From Allobaileyella intestinalis (GTDB lineage: Bacteria > Bacillota > Clostridia > Peptostreptococcales > Anaerovoracaceae): a DNA stretch of 64,000 nucleotides. The notes beneath the pieces were generated by a model. The model worked only from the letters and a program-made list of their open reading frames with translations. It was not told the DNA's origin and searched no databases. Below, piece by piece: positions 51,256 to 61,005 of the stretch (positions are counted from its first letter, which is position 1; each line of letters begins with the position of its first letter). The translations under genes were made by a program, and so were the position numbers. The stretch spans positions 186,001 through 250,000 of the forward strand of contig NZ_VUNB01000005.1 in assembly GCF_009695865.1 (NCBI RefSeq), in the 5' to 3' direction.

Positions 51256-51963
51256 ATGAATATAGAAGAGTATAGAGAACGTGAAAAAGCCAGACTTGAG
51301 GCTAACAGAAAGAGACTGGAAGATGATGGGGTAGAGTTCGTTGACATCTACTCCGCATATATCGATGAGTCAGTAGTTATAGAAGCCGGAGCTCTTATTG
51401 GACCAAATGTTACCCTTCAGGGAGACACAGTTATCAGATCAGGTGCTCACATAGGCCAGTCATCGGTAATCAGAAATTCTGAAATCGGATGCAGAACAGA
51501 TGTTGAAGCATCGTATATTTATGACAGCAAAGTTGGTGAGGACACTCATGTAGGGCCTTTTGCTTATATCAGACCGGGCAGCACCATTGGAGATGGATGC
51601 AAGGTGGGAGATTTTGTGGAAGTAAAGAATTCCAGCATGGGCAATGGAAGCAAATCCAGCCATCTTACCTACATCGGTGATGCAGATGTGGGAAAGAATG
51701 TTAACCTGGGCTGCGGCGTTGTTTTTGTTAACTACGACGGGGCAAAGAAATACAGAAGCACAGTAGGTGACGATTCTTTCGTTGGGTGCAATTCCAACCT
51801 GATCGCACCGGTACACCTGGGAGAAGGTGTTTATGTAGCTGCAGGCACTACTATAACTGAAGATGTGCCAGATGATTCCCTTTGTATTGGAAGATCCAGA
51901 CAGACAAACAAAGAGGGATGGGTAAAAAAGAGAAAGATTCTCAAGAAGGATCAGGATAATTAA
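51256..51963 (+). CDS. Stand-alone GlmU acetyltransferase domain (glucosamine-1-phosphate N-acetyltransferase)
   Basis: A 235-residue left-handed beta-helix protein equal to the C-terminal half of GlmU. The N-terminal helix (YREREKARLEANRKRLEDDG) matches the GlmU linker, and the catalytic His136 is in KSSHLTYIGDADVG followed by NYDGAKK. The uridyltransferase half (~230 residues with a GXGXR motif) is absent and the upstream bases do not encode it. It should acetylate glucosamine-1-phosphate, with another protein making UDP-GlcNAc. It sits exactly where full-length glmU sits in Bacilli, between spoVG/purR and prs. Confidence 0.9.
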   Translation: MNIEEYREREKARLEANRKRLEDDGVEFVDIYSAYIDESVVIEAGALIGPNVTLQGDTVIRSGAHIGQSSVIRNSEIGCRTDVEASYIYDSKVGEDTHVGPFAYIRPGSTIGDGCKVGDFVEVKNSSMGNGSKSSHLTYIGDADVGKNVNLGCGVVFVNYDGAKKYRSTVGDDSFVGCNSNLIAPVHLGEGVYVAAGTTITEDVPDDSLCIGRSRQTNKEGWVKKRKILKKDQDN

Positions 51964-52057
51964 TCACAGCCTTAGAGCTATACAAATCTGGTAGATACCG
52001 TATGCGGTTTTTACATACAATGCACTGGAGACAATACACATAGGGGGATTCATTCAA

Positions 52058-53011
52058 ATGGACAAAGACGTATTTGCAAATATGAAACTCTTCGCAGGTA
52101 ACGCACATCCGGAACTTGCAAAAGAGATCGCCGACATCATGGGTGTAGAGCTTGGTAAGGCCACGGTCAACAAGTTCAGCGACGGAGAGATTTCAGTCAG
52201 CATCTGGGAATCTGTCAGAGGCAGAGACTGCTTTATCATCCAGCCTACAGGTGATCCGGTAAACGACAATCTTATGGAGCTGCTTATTATGGCTGACGCA
52301 ATGAAGAGAGCCTCTGCAGGAAGCGTCAATGCCGTTATCCCTTATTATGGATATGCCCGTCAGGACAGAAAGGCAAAGGCAAGAGATCCAATCACATCTA
52401 AGCTGGTGGCCAATATGCTGACAGCTGCAGGTGTGGACAGGGTGATTACAATGGATCTTCATGCTAATCAGATTCAGGGATATTTCGATATTCCTGTTGA
52501 CCATCTGCTGGGAATGCCTATTCTCTGTCAGTATTTCATGAAGAAGGATCTGGATGATGTTGTAGTTGTATCACCTGATCACGGAAGTGTTACAAGAGCA
52601 AGGAACATGGCAGAAAAGCTGAACTGCCCGATTGCCATTGTTGATAAGAGAAGACCTGAGCCTAACAAGAGCGAGATCATGAACATCATCGGAGATATCA
52701 ATGGAAAGAACTGCATTATTCTTGATGATATGATCGACACGGCTGGCACTATCACAAATGCTGCCAATGCAATTAAAGAGATGGGCGCTAAGGAAGTATA
52801 TGCTTGTGCAACACATGCAGTACTTTCAGGTCCTGCTATTGAAAGAATCGAGAAGAGTGCAATCAAGGAAATGGTACTTTTGAACACACTGCCTATTCCT
52901 GAGGAAAAGAAGCTTGATAAGATGAAGTTCCTGTCAGTTGCACCGATTTTCGCAGAGGTTCTTACAAGAGTTTATACACACGGCTCAATCAGCGACCTGT
53001 TCGATAAGTAG
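52058..53011 (+). CDS. prs: Ribose-phosphate pyrophosphokinase
   Basis: It makes PRPP from ribose-5-phosphate and ATP; PRPP feeds hpt and is the signal read by PurR. The 317-residue protein has [15 protein letters not shown], the flexible loop [22 protein letters not shown] and the PRPP signature [22 protein letters not shown] lies upstream of the start. Length and motifs are those of class I synthases. Confidence 0.97.
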   Translation: MDKDVFANMKLFAGNAHPELAKEIADIMGVELGKATVNKFSDGEISVSIWESVRGRDCFIIQPTGDPVNDNLMELLIMADAMKRASAGSVNAVIPYYGYARQDRKAKARDPITSKLVANMLTAAGVDRVITMDLHANQIQGYFDIPVDHLLGMPILCQYFMKKDLDDVVVVSPDHGSVTRARNMAEKLNCPIAIVDKRRPEPNKSEIMNIIGDINGKNCIILDDMIDTAGTITNAANAIKEMGAKEVYACATHAVLSGPAIERIEKSAIKEMVLLNTLPIPEEKKLDKMKFLSVAPIFAEVLTRVYTHGSISDLFDK

Positions 53012-53071
53012 GTTGTCAGCAGCGGGACGAAACAGTATGTCCGTAATAGCATGATAAAAGGGTAATATGAG

Positions 53072-53104
53072 AGGCAACGGGTTCAAATGGGTCCGTTGCC
53101 TTTT
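53072..53104 (+). terminator. Terminator after prs
   Basis: AGGCAACGG pairs with CCGTTGCCT around a 12-base loop; three more T follow. pth starts 25 bases later. Confidence 0.8.
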
Positions 53105-53128
53105 GTGAATTAATGAGGATACAACTAT

Positions 53129-53704
53129 ATGTATATAATCGCAGGCCTGGGAAATCCGGGAGCAAAGTACGATAAGACAAGGCACAACATGGGCTTCCAT
53201 GTTATAGATATTCTGGCAGAGAGATATGGAATAAGTGTTAATAAATCTCAATTCAAGGCACTGACAGGTCAGGGAATTATCAGAGGGAAAAAGGTTCTCC
53301 TTGTTAAACCCCAGACCTTCATGAACCTTAGCGGTCAGTCCATCTCTCAGGTCATGAACTTTTACAAAGCTGATCATCAGGATCTGATGGTGGTATACGA
53401 TGATCTGGACCTTCCCCTTGGAAATATAAGACTTCGTAAATCGGGAGGGCCGGGAACCCATAATGGAATGAGGTCTGTTGTGGGAGAACTGGGATATAAG
53501 GATTTTCCCAGACTAAGGCTTGGAATCGGAGCTCCGGAAAAAAGTTCAATGGTCAATTTCGTAATCGGGAAGGTTCCGAAAGAAGAGCAGATACAGCTGA
53601 ACCAGGCTGCATCACTGGGAGCCGATGCAGTTGAAGACTATATAGAATCAGGCATTGACCTGGCCATGAACAGGAACAACACGAAGCGGGACAAAAGCGA
53701 ATAG
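53129..53704 (+). CDS. pth: Peptidyl-tRNA hydrolase
   Basis: It releases peptides from tRNAs dropped by ribosomes. The 191-residue protein has the family start IAGLGNPGAKYDKTRHNMGF with the catalytic His in RHNMGF, LVKPQTFMNLSG, VYDDLDLPLG and GTHNGMRSV. Only a weak ribosome site is seen (ATGAGGATAC). It lies between prs and mfd, as in Bacilli. Confidence 0.96.
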   Translation: MYIIAGLGNPGAKYDKTRHNMGFHVIDILAERYGISVNKSQFKALTGQGIIRGKKVLLVKPQTFMNLSGQSISQVMNFYKADHQDLMVVYDDLDLPLGNIRLRKSGGPGTHNGMRSVVGELGYKDFPRLRLGIGAPEKSSMVNFVIGKVPKEEQIQLNQAASLGADAVEDYIESGIDLAMNRNNTKRDKSE

Positions 53705-53748
53705 CCCTTTAATCTCGCAGAGTGACAAGAATTTTTCACGGAGAGAAA

Positions 53749-56700
53749 ATGAAGAAAGAATATTGTGGCGTCACCGGCAGCAGAATCGCTTATTACGGTT
53801 CTAAACTGGCGGAGAAAAACAAAAAAACTCTAATGATCGTTTCAACGGAGAAGGCCGCCGGACTTATGGCTAGTGACCTGTCTTTTTTCATGCCCGAAGG
53901 AACAAAGATCTTCACCATGCCGGAGGAAGATGACATCCGCATTGTGTACGAGGCAAGGGATACAGATGGGCTGGCAAAGAGGATAACTGCACTGGATGGA
54001 CTTACAGGACCGGATCCGGTAATCGTGGTTGCACCTGTTTCGGCAGCCATGAGAAAGCTGGAGAGAAAAGAGCGGTTTGCTGCATCTGTACAGCATCTGA
54101 AGACAGGCCAGATATGCGATCCGGATGAACTCAGAAACGCTCTTGTAAAAGGAGGGTATTCACCTGCGCCGGTAACGGAAAATCCAGGAGAGTTCAGTGT
54201 GCGTGGAGGAATAATAGACGTGTTTCCTCCGGGAAATGAATATCCGGTGAGAATAGAGTTTTTTGATGATGAAATCGATTCCATCAGGACTTTTGATCCT
54301 GAGAACCAGAGATCCGTTGATAACCTGGATGCAGTGAGACTCTGTCCTGCTGCAGAGATAGTTCCGGACAGAGATGAGCTGAACAGCGCTCTGGAGAAAA
54401 TCCTCAGTGAGTATGACAGCAGAATTCAGGAATGTATGGATCAGCATGGTGATGAAGATGTTGAAGACGGCCGGATTGACAGATTAAAGGATATCAGGAA
54501 CAGGATCAGCGAGCTTTTCACAACAGGTGCAAGCCCCAGAATATTCGGGGATTATATGAATTATTTCAATGAAGGTGACAACTACCTGTGGGATTACCTG
54601 GATGACGGGCTTCTCATGGTGTCAGATCCGGACAGGGTTATCCAGTCCATCCCTGAATATCAGGATAAAGGGGCTTTTCTAAAGGCTTTTGAACGGGAAA
54701 ATATTGCAACATTCACACCTTTCCAGTCGGGAAGTGAAAACAAAACTGGTGATTTTGAGACAGTTTCCGTTCAGGGAAGGCAGGCCTCTTCGTACAACGG
54801 TCAGCTTCAGCTATTTGCCAGTGACATGAAGTACTGGCTGAGCAGGGGTTATAAAGTAAAAATAGTAACTGCATCAGGTGACAGATCCGAAAGAATCAGA
54901 GAGTATCTGAATGATTCTGCTGTACGGGGCTCCATTTCCTACGAGGTGGGGGATCTCAGCTCCGGAATGGTTATACAGGACGAGAAGCTGAGCATCATAA
55001 CTGAAGGTGATATTTTTCCGGACATAAAGAAACGGAGAACGAAAAAACACCGGAAGGGAAAGAACTCCATCGATTTTGCAGACCTTCAGAAAGGCGACTA
55101 TGTGGTACATGAAACCCATGGTATAGGAAGGTTTGAGGGAATCGTTTCTCTGGAAAGAGGAGGAGATTCCAGTGATTATTTGAAAATCCACTACGCCGGC
55201 AGCGATGTTCTTTACATCCCCACGGAACAGCTGGACATAGTACAGAAATATATTGGAAACGAGGGGGAAGCCCCGAGACTTTCAAAGCTTTCTGGGGGAG
55301 ATTGGCGGAATGCAAGGCAAAAAGCAAGAAAAGCCATAGAGGCCATTGCTGAGGACCTTGTAAAACTCTATGCCCAGAGGCAGGAAGCCGGTGGCTATCC
55401 ATTCTCTCAGGATACGGTGTGGCAGAAGGAATTTGAAGATGAGTTTCCCTACGAAGAAACTGATGACCAGCTTCAGGCAATCCACGAGATAAAAGAAGAT
55501 ATGGAAAAACCTCTGCCTATGGACAGGCTCCTTTGCGGAGACGTGGGATATGGCAAAACAGAAGTGGCTGCAAGAGCCATTTTCAAGTGCCTGGCAGAAG
55601 GAAAGCAGGCTGTCCTTCTGGCACCTACCACACTGCTGGTGGATCAGCACTATCACAATCTGAAAGAGAGGCTCAGCAATTATCCATTTAACATCGAAAT
55701 GCTTTCAAGGTTCAGAGACGAGGAACAGCAGAAAAAAATAATTCAGGGACTTAAGAACGGAAATATTGATTTCGTTGTAGGAACCCATCGCCTCCTGTCT
55801 AATGATATCAAATTCAAGGACCTTGGCCTTCTCGTAATCGACGAAGAACAGCGGTTCGGAGTTAAGCACAAAGAGAAAATCAAGATGCTCAGGAAGAGCG
55901 TAGATGTTCTCACTCTTTCTGCTACTCCGATTCCAAGGACTCTTAACATGTCGCTTACAGGAATCAAAGATATCAGCATGATAGAAGAACCGCCAGGAGA
56001 CAGACTGCCTGTTCAGACCTTTGTTACTCCATATGATGAAGACCTGATCTCCAGCGTAATCTCAAGAGAGCTGTCCAGAAATGGTCAGGCTTATGTAATA
56101 TCAAACAGGGTTCGTGGAATCAAGGATATTGCAGAAAACATCCAGCATCTTGTACCGGAGGCCAGGGTTGCCGTAGGTCACGGTCAGATGGGGGAGAAGA
56201 CCCTGGAAAACGTTATGATAGATTTCACCGAAGGAAAGACAAACGTCCTGGTGGCAACAACCATCATTGAAAATGGAATCGACATACCAAACGCAAATAC
56301 GATTATTATTTTAAATGCAGACAGATTCGGCCTGTCACAGCTGTATCAGCTGAGGGGCAGGGTTGGCAGGTCAGATAAGCTGGCCTACGCATACCTGATG
56401 TACGATCCGCAGAAACAGCTTACTGAAATTGCAGAAAAAAGATTGAGCACCATCAGGGAGTTTACGGAATTCGGAGCAGGGTTTAAAATATCAATGCGCG
56501 ACCTGGAACTGAGAGGCGCAGGAAACGTGCTGGGAGAAGCTCAGAGCGGTCATATTGCGGGAATAGGTTATGAGCTGTACTGCAAGGAAATAGACAGGGC
56601 AGTCAGAAAGCTGAAAGGAGAAACCGTAACAGAGACCAGGGCAGAAATCACCATCAATCTGGATTTGCCGGCAAAGATCCCTGAATCATATATTTCAGAT

Positions 56701-57117
56701 GAATCCCTGAAGCTTCAGGCATACAGGAAGATCGCAAGGATCTGGACCAGAGAAGACGCAGAAGACGTTATTAACGAGCTTATTGACAGATTCGGAGATA
56801 TTCCTGATACAGTCATGAATCTTATTAAGGTTGCAGAGATCAGGAGCGCAGCTGAAAGAATAGGAGCTGAGGAGATTAATATTTCAGGCAGGAAAATCAG
56901 GGTTAACTTCGGAAGTGAGAACCATGTCAACGCCTATGTGCTGGTAATGTCCAAACAGGAATTTGGTCAGCGCCTTGCCATCAGAAGTGGCGACAACCCG
57001 GAACTTGACTTTTTCCCTGAAAAAAATAAACCTATTGCAGATCAGGTCCTTGGCCTTATGGAGACACTTAACGAAAAGGCGGAAGAATTTCAGTCAGGAG
57101 GAGAAAATGCTATTTGA
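53749..57117 (+). CDS. mfd: Transcription-repair coupling factor
   Basis: An ATP-driven translocase that removes stalled RNA polymerase and recruits UvrA. The 1122-residue protein has the UvrB-like N-domains (RGGIIDVFPPG), the polymerase-interacting CarD-like domain (GDYVVHETHGIGRFEGI, ~440), helicase motifs GDVGYGKTEVA, DEEQRFG and SATPIPRTL, QLRGRVGRS, and the C-terminal TRCF domain. The ATG at 53749 follows CGGAGAG; an in-frame GTG at 53722 is the alternative. uvrC, its pathway partner, is at 5651. Confidence 0.97.
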   Translation: MKKEYCGVTGSRIAYYGSKLAEKNKKTLMIVSTEKAAGLMASDLSFFMPEGTKIFTMPEEDDIRIVYEARDTDGLAKRITALDGLTGPDPVIVVAPVSAAMRKLERKERFAASVQHLKTGQICDPDELRNALVKGGYSPAPVTENPGEFSVRGGIIDVFPPGNEYPVRIEFFDDEIDSIRTFDPENQRSVDNLDAVRLCPAAEIVPDRDELNSALEKILSEYDSRIQECMDQHGDEDVEDGRIDRLKDIRNRISELFTTGASPRIFGDYMNYFNEGDNYLWDYLDDGLLMVSDPDRVIQSIPEYQDKGAFLKAFERENIATFTPFQSGSENKTGDFETVSVQGRQASSYNGQLQLFASDMKYWLSRGYKVKIVTASGDRSERIREYLNDSAVRGSISYEVGDLSSGMVIQDEKLSIITEGDIFPDIKKRRTKKHRKGKNSIDFADLQKGDYVVHETHGIGRFEGIVSLERGGDSSDYLKIHYAGSDVLYIPTEQLDIVQKYIGNEGEAPRLSKLSGGDWRNARQKARKAIEAIAEDLVKLYAQRQEAGGYPFSQDTVWQKEFEDEFPYEETDDQLQAIHEIKEDMEKPLPMDRLLCGDVGYGKTEVAARAIFKCLAEGKQAVLLAPTTLLVDQHYHNLKERLSNYPFNIEMLSRFRDEEQQKKIIQGLKNGNIDFVVGTHRLLSNDIKFKDLGLLVIDEEQRFGVKHKEKIKMLRKSVDVLTLSATPIPRTLNMSLTGIKDISMIEEPPGDRLPVQTFVTPYDEDLISSVISRELSRNGQAYVISNRVRGIKDIAENIQHLVPEARVAVGHGQMGEKTLENVMIDFTEGKTNVLVATTIIENGIDIPNANTIIILNADRFGLSQLYQLRGRVGRSDKLAYAYLMYDPQKQLTEIAEKRLSTIREFTEFGAGFKISMRDLELRGAGNVLGEAQSGHIAGIGYELYCKEIDRAVRKLKGETVTETRAEITINLDLPAKIPESYISDESLKLQAYRKIARIWTREDAEDVINELIDRFGDIPDTVMNLIKVAEIRSAAERIGAEEINISGRKIRVNFGSENHVNAYVLVMSKQEFGQRLAIRSGDNPELDFFPEKNKPIADQVLGLMETLNEKAEEFQSGGENAI

Positions 57118-58411
57118 AAACATCGGAATACTGGACGAAAATTTCAACTATAAACCAGATAAGTATGTTCTGACCTTCGGAGACAGGATTGTTTATATCG
57201 GAGATAAAAGGCCTGAAGGAAAGGCTTACGAGGGAAATCTGGGACCAGTATACGACGGAAGAGGAAAAGTTCTAATGCCTGGATTCTATAACGCCCATGG
57301 CCATTCTCCCATGTCACTGCTGAGAGGTTATGGAGAGGGACTGCCTCTGGACCGTTGGCTGAACGAGAGAATTTTTCCCTTTGAAGCTCAGCTGGACGGA
57401 GATGCGGTATATTGGGGAACAATGTTGAGCATGGCGGAATCTGCCAGGTTTGGAATAGTTTCCACAACTGATATGTACATGTTTGTGGATGATATGGTAA
57501 AAGCCTATATGGAAAGCCGCATGAAAGCAAACGTCAGCAGGGCCGTTACTAATTTCGGACACGAGAAGCCGGAAAATCTTCAGTTTTATAAAGACATGGT
57601 TGACGTTATCAAGATGTATGATGGTTTTGGAGAAGGTAGAATTAAAGCAGATGCCGGTCTCCATGCAGAGTACTCAAACGATGATGATACAACTCTTCTG
57701 GTGGCTGAAACAGCCAGAAAGTACGATGTAAACATGCACGTTCATGTTGCTGAGACAAAGTTTGAAACGGAAGGGTGCAGGGAGAGGCATAATGGCAAGT
57801 CGCCAGTAGAATATCTGGATTCTATGGGTATTTTTGACCAGAACACAACTGCTGCCCACTGCGTATGGCTTACGGATGAAGACAGAAAGATTCTTGCATC
57901 AAAGAATGTTACTGTTGCCAGCAATCCTGTCAGCAATATGAAGCTTGCCAGCGGATTCTGCAATGTTCCGGAACTGTATAAGGCAGGAATAAATGTGGCA
58001 ATTGGAACAGACGGGCCTTCAAGCAACAACAGCCTGAACTTTTTTGAGGAAATGAAGGTATTTGCTCTTCTTGGAAAAGCAGTAAGCGGTGATGCGGCAG
58101 CCATGGATCCCCGTAAGGTGCTTTACAGCGCAACAAGGGCTGGTGCCATGGCTCAGGGAAGAAGGAGCTGCGGACTTATAAAGGAAGGATGGCATGCAGA
58201 TCTGATAGTAGTCGATCTGGATACAGTAAACATGCAGCCAATAGAAGATGTTCCAACGGCTCTGGTGTTTTCAGCTGACGGTAAAGATGTTCTTCTGACT
58301 ATGGTTGACGGCAGGGTGATATATAATAATGGAGAATACGACACCATTGATGTGGAGAAGGCAATTGCTATGACAAAGGAAGCCAGAATAAGAGTGGGAG
58401 GCAGAGTATAG
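57107..58411 (+). CDS. Amidohydrolase, MTA/SAH deaminase-like
   Basis: A 434-residue metal-dependent amidohydrolase. The zinc ligands appear in NAHGHSP, HVHVAETKFE, AAHCVW and GTDGPSSNNS, the pattern of the 5'-methylthioadenosine/S-adenosylhomocysteine deaminase and chlorohydrolase branch. A purine-ring deaminase is likely; the precise substrate is not. The start lies in the end of mfd (11-base overlap) after CAGGAGGAG, so it is coupled to mfd. Confidence 0.88.
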   Translation: MLFENIGILDENFNYKPDKYVLTFGDRIVYIGDKRPEGKAYEGNLGPVYDGRGKVLMPGFYNAHGHSPMSLLRGYGEGLPLDRWLNERIFPFEAQLDGDAVYWGTMLSMAESARFGIVSTTDMYMFVDDMVKAYMESRMKANVSRAVTNFGHEKPENLQFYKDMVDVIKMYDGFGEGRIKADAGLHAEYSNDDDTTLLVAETARKYDVNMHVHVAETKFETEGCRERHNGKSPVEYLDSMGIFDQNTTAAHCVWLTDEDRKILASKNVTVASNPVSNMKLASGFCNVPELYKAGINVAIGTDGPSSNNSLNFFEEMKVFALLGKAVSGDAAAMDPRKVLYSATRAGAMAQGRRSCGLIKEGWHADLIVVDLDTVNMQPIEDVPTALVFSADGKDVLLTMVDGRVIYNNGEYDTIDVEKAIAMTKEARIRVGGRV

Positions 58412-58500
58412 TTCCCGAGGATAATGGCGGATTACTCTGTCCAGAAAGTGATGAAAGGGCTAAAATCGTTGAAAAATACGACAAAATTTGATGTATGTTG

Positions 58501-58529
58501 TTGACACTTTCAGAAGGCGTTCGTATAAT
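58501..58529 (+). promoter_or_regulatory. HU gene 1 promoter
   Basis: Consensus TTGACA (58501-58506), 17-base spacer, consensus TATAAT (58524-58529). The spacer ends AGAAGGCGTTCG, identical to the second HU promoter at 62546. Confidence 0.92.
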
Positions 58530-58562
58530 AGTAGCAGTTGAATCTCACTAAGGAGGAAAGTT

Positions 58563-58841
58563 ATGAACAAGGCCGAGTTGGTAAGCAAGGTTGCAGATAA
58601 GACTGGATTCAAGAAGAAGGACGCAGAGGCTGCTCTGGACGCAGTTCTTGGAACAATAGAGGAGTCACTGGTAGCTGGTGACAGCGTAAGACTCATCGGT
58701 TTCGGAACATTCGAGACCAGATCCAGAAAGGCAAGAAAGGGCAGAAATCCTCAGAAGCCAGATACTGTTATCGATATCCCTGCTTCAAAGGCACCTGTTT
58801 TCAAGGCCGGAAAGTCCCTGAAGGATGCTGTAAACAAGTAG
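58563..58841 (+). CDS. hup: DNA-binding protein HU (copy 1)
   Basis: A 92-residue histone-like protein that bends and compacts DNA. The family motif [19 protein letters not shown] forms the DNA-binding arm. It differs from copy 2 (62608) only at residue 68 (Thr here, Ala there), although many codons differ. TAAGGAGGAAAG precedes the start. A terminator follows. Confidence 0.97.
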   Translation: MNKAELVSKVADKTGFKKKDAEAALDAVLGTIEESLVAGDSVRLIGFGTFETRSRKARKGRNPQKPDTVIDIPASKAPVFKAGKSLKDAVNK

Positions 58842-58859
58842 TGTAACATGCTTGTGATT

Positions 58860-58893
58860 AAAGACGGATGGCTTAAGGCTGTCTGTCTTTTTT
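58860..58893 (+). terminator. Terminator after HU copy 1
   Basis: AAAGAC...GCCT-type stem (AAAGACGGATGGC against GGCTGTCTGTCTTT) with a TTAA loop and six T. Confidence 0.85.
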
Positions 58894-58987
58894 AGATGTG
58901 ATCTTTAGTGAAAAGACGTTTAAGCCGGTGGAGTACGAAAGCTTTAGCTTCAAGACAAACCTCCGGTGGTTTGGGTTACCGGTGTCC

Positions 58988-59016
58988 TTGACAATCTGTT
59001 CACAGGAGATTATTAT
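58988..59016 (+). promoter_or_regulatory. thi operon promoter
   Basis: Consensus TTGACA (58988-58993), 17-base spacer, TATTAT (59011-59016), ~35 bases before the riboswitch. Confidence 0.8.
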
Positions 59017-59049
59017 TTCCGTTGGGATGACAACTGAATAGTTTTATCA

Positions 59050-59133
59050 AAGGAGTGCCCTGAACTGGGCTGAGATATGGCGAGCAGACATAAATCCTTA
59101 TTACCTGATCAGAGTAATTTCTGCGTAGGGATG
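59050..59133 (+). promoter_or_regulatory. TPP riboswitch (THI element)
   Basis: Conserved THI-box parts are in order: GGAGTGCC, GGGCTGAGAT, then TTACCTGATCAGAGTAAT and CTGCGTAGGGATGA. It precedes thiS and is followed by a terminator, so thiamine pyrophosphate should cause premature termination of the operon. Confidence 0.93.
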
Positions 59134-59149
59134 ATATTAACATACACGG

Positions 59150-59180
59150 TCCGCATTGCTACTCTGCAGTGCGGATTTTT
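59150..59180 (+). terminator. Riboswitch-controlled terminator
   Basis: TCCGCATTGC pairs with GCAGTGCGGA over 10 bp (one T-G) around a six-base loop; five T follow. It lies between the TPP aptamer and thiS. Confidence 0.85.
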
Positions 59181-59265
59181 CTTTTGTGAGAAAACGAAGA
59201 CAGGGGCGTTCCAGATGAGTTTATCAGCTTTTATTATATTGGATCGGAGGGACAGATAGATAGAA

Positions 59266-59460
59266 ATGGTTAAGATAAATGGAGAAATGACGGATGCCGC
59301 CGGTGCCGTGCTGGAGGATATCCTGGTGGAAAAGGGCTTTAACATGAAGTTCATCGCCGTGGAGATCAACGAGCATATAGTAAAAAAGGCGGATTATCCG
59401 GAGACCATCCTGCAGGACGGTGACACGGTAGAAGTGGTATCCTTCGTGTCGGGAGGTTAG
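59266..59460 (+). CDS. thiS: Sulfur carrier protein ThiS
   Basis: A 64-residue ubiquitin-fold carrier that brings sulfur to the thiazole synthase as a C-terminal thiocarboxylate. It ends in the required Gly-Gly (SFVSGG). TCGGAGGG lies upstream of the start. First gene of the thi operon under the TPP riboswitch; thiF starts three bases after its stop. Confidence 0.92.
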   Translation: MVKINGEMTDAAGAVLEDILVEKGFNMKFIAVEINEHIVKKADYPETILQDGDTVEVVSFVSGG

Positions 59461-59463
59461 AGA

Positions 59464-60090
59464 GTGGTAACGGAAAAAGAACTTTTTGAGGCGTTGGCCT
59501 CGAGGCATACGATAGAGGGCCAGAAAAAGATATCCCGCGCCTCGGTGGCCATATGCGGCCTCGGAGGACTGGGCTCCAACGTGGCCATTCACCTGGCCCG
59601 GTGCGGCGTAGGCCGCCTCCATCTGCTGGACTTCGACAGAGTTGACCTGCCTAATATCAACCGGCAGCAGTACCGCCTGGATCAGATTGGAACACCAAAG
59701 GCCGAGGCTCTGAGAGACGAGCTGAGGGACTTTGCCCCTTATATAAACATAGTCACAGATCAGGTGAAGCTGACTCCGGAAAACATTCCGGAACTGCTGA
59801 AGGACGATGAATACATTGTGGAGGCCTTTGACAAAGCTGACCAGAAGGCAATGCTATGTAACGTTGTTCTTGAAGAGCTGCCTGAGGCAGTTCTGATTGC
59901 GGGTTCCGGCATGGCAGGATACGGAAAGAGCAACGAGATACAGACCCGCCGCGTATCATCCCGATTCTACATCTGCGGAGATGGAGAGACTGGGCTGGAG
60001 CAGGCCGGTACCCTTTTTTCCCCGAGGGTGGCAATATGCGCAGCCCATCAGGCGAACCTGGTGATTCAACTAATCATGGACGGGGAGTAA
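59464..60090 (+). CDS. thiF: ThiF-family adenylyltransferase
   Basis: It adenylates the ThiS C-terminus before sulfur transfer. The 208-residue protein is the short form, with the nucleotide-binding ICGLGGLGSNVAIHLARCG, DFDRVDLPNINRQQY with catalytic Arg, and AGSGMAG. It starts with GTG after GGGAGG. Its codon use is GC-rich, unlike the HU genes beside the operon. Confidence 0.92.
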   Translation: MVTEKELFEALASRHTIEGQKKISRASVAICGLGGLGSNVAIHLARCGVGRLHLLDFDRVDLPNINRQQYRLDQIGTPKAEALRDELRDFAPYINIVTDQVKLTPENIPELLKDDEYIVEAFDKADQKAMLCNVVLEELPEAVLIAGSGMAGYGKSNEIQTRRVSSRFYICGDGETGLEQAGTLFSPRVAICAAHQANLVIQLIMDGE

Positions 60091-60213
60091 TACAAAGAGA
60101 GGTGGCCGCATAGTTACGTGTGTGGCTGATGGAAAAAAGACGCCGCGGAGAATCGCCGGCGCATGATGAAAAAGGCCGATGCAGATTCATGGAGTCGGCT
60201 AGAGGAGGAGAAA

Positions 60214-60996
60214 ATGGCAGAAGAAATGAAAAAAGACAGCTGGGAGCTGGGAGGACACAAGTTCACATCCAGGTTCATCCTGGGATCTGGAAAATATTCA
60301 TTTGATCTGATTAAAGCGGCAGTGGAAAATGCCGGTGCAGAGATTATCACCCTGGCTGTAAGACGGACGAATACCAAGGATCCTGAGAACATACTGAACT
60401 ATATTCCTGACGGCGTAACTCTGCTCCCTAACACCTCAGGTGCAAGGACCGCAGAAGAGGCCGTAAGAATAGCAAGGCTTTCCAGGGAGCTGGGCTGCGG
60501 TGATTTTGTGAAGTTAGAGATAATGAGGGATTCAAAGTATCTTCTGCCCGATAACAACGAAACCGTAAAGGCCACTAAGATCCTGGCGGACGATGGCTTT
60601 GTGGTGATGCCCTACATGTATCCGGACCTCTACAGTGCAAAGGCGCTGGTGGATGCAGGTGCTGCCTGTGTCATGCCTCTAGCCGCACCTATCGGTTCTA
60701 ACAGTGGCCTTCAGACGAAAGCATTCATCCAGATCCTCATCGACGAGCTGGAAGTTCCGGTAATTGTGGACGCGGGAATCGGCCGCCCATCCCAAGCCTG
60801 CGAGGCAATGGAGATGGGAGCTGCCGCCATCATGGCAAACACCGCCATAGCAACGGCCGGGAACGTGCCTGAGATGGCATGTGCCTTTAAAAATGCCATC
60901 GAAGCGGGCCGTAAGGCCTACCTGGCCGGCATGGGGAGAGTCCTCCAACGCGGCGCGTCATCCAGCGATCCCCAGACTGGATTTCTGAGAGGCTAG
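60214..60996 (+). CDS. thiG: Thiazole synthase ThiG
   Basis: It forms the thiazole phosphate of thiamine from deoxyxylulose phosphate, ThiS-thiocarboxylate and dehydroglycine. The 260-residue protein has [11 protein letters not shown], the Schiff-base Lys in [35 protein letters not shown] and [18 protein letters not shown]. The ATG at 60214 follows AGAGGAGGAG; upstream in-frame ATGs lack such a site. The 123-base gap from thiF holds no gene. Confidence 0.94.
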   Translation: MAEEMKKDSWELGGHKFTSRFILGSGKYSFDLIKAAVENAGAEIITLAVRRTNTKDPENILNYIPDGVTLLPNTSGARTAEEAVRIARLSRELGCGDFVKLEIMRDSKYLLPDNNETVKATKILADDGFVVMPYMYPDLYSAKALVDAGAACVMPLAAPIGSNSGLQTKAFIQILIDELEVPVIVDAGIGRPSQACEAMEMGAAAIMANTAIATAGNVPEMACAFKNAIEAGRKAYLAGMGRVLQRGASSSDPQTGFLRG

Positions 60997-61005
60997 GATT
61001 TAGAG

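Larger units (their letters stand above)
58501..58841 (+). repeat. HU promoter-gene duplication, copy 1
   Basis: Bases 58501-58841 align without any gap to 62546-62886 (constant offset 4045) from the -35 box to the stop codon. The coding parts differ at about 28 of 279 bases by hand count. Confidence 0.9.
58894..59265 (+). other. 372-base interval: thi operon promoter and riboswitch, plus an unassigned structured part
   Basis: Bases 58894-58987 lie before the thi promoter and contain CCGGTGG/CCTCCGG and CCGGT pairings that could form a multi-stem RNA of unknown type. The rest holds the promoter, TPP riboswitch and its terminator, and ends with the thiS ribosome site. Confidence 0.6.

Noticed and set aside
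58894..58987. A second riboswitch upstream of the thi promoter
   Set aside because: Base-pairing segments exist, but no known aptamer pattern was recognised and no gene follows before the thi promoter, so it is only noted as structured.
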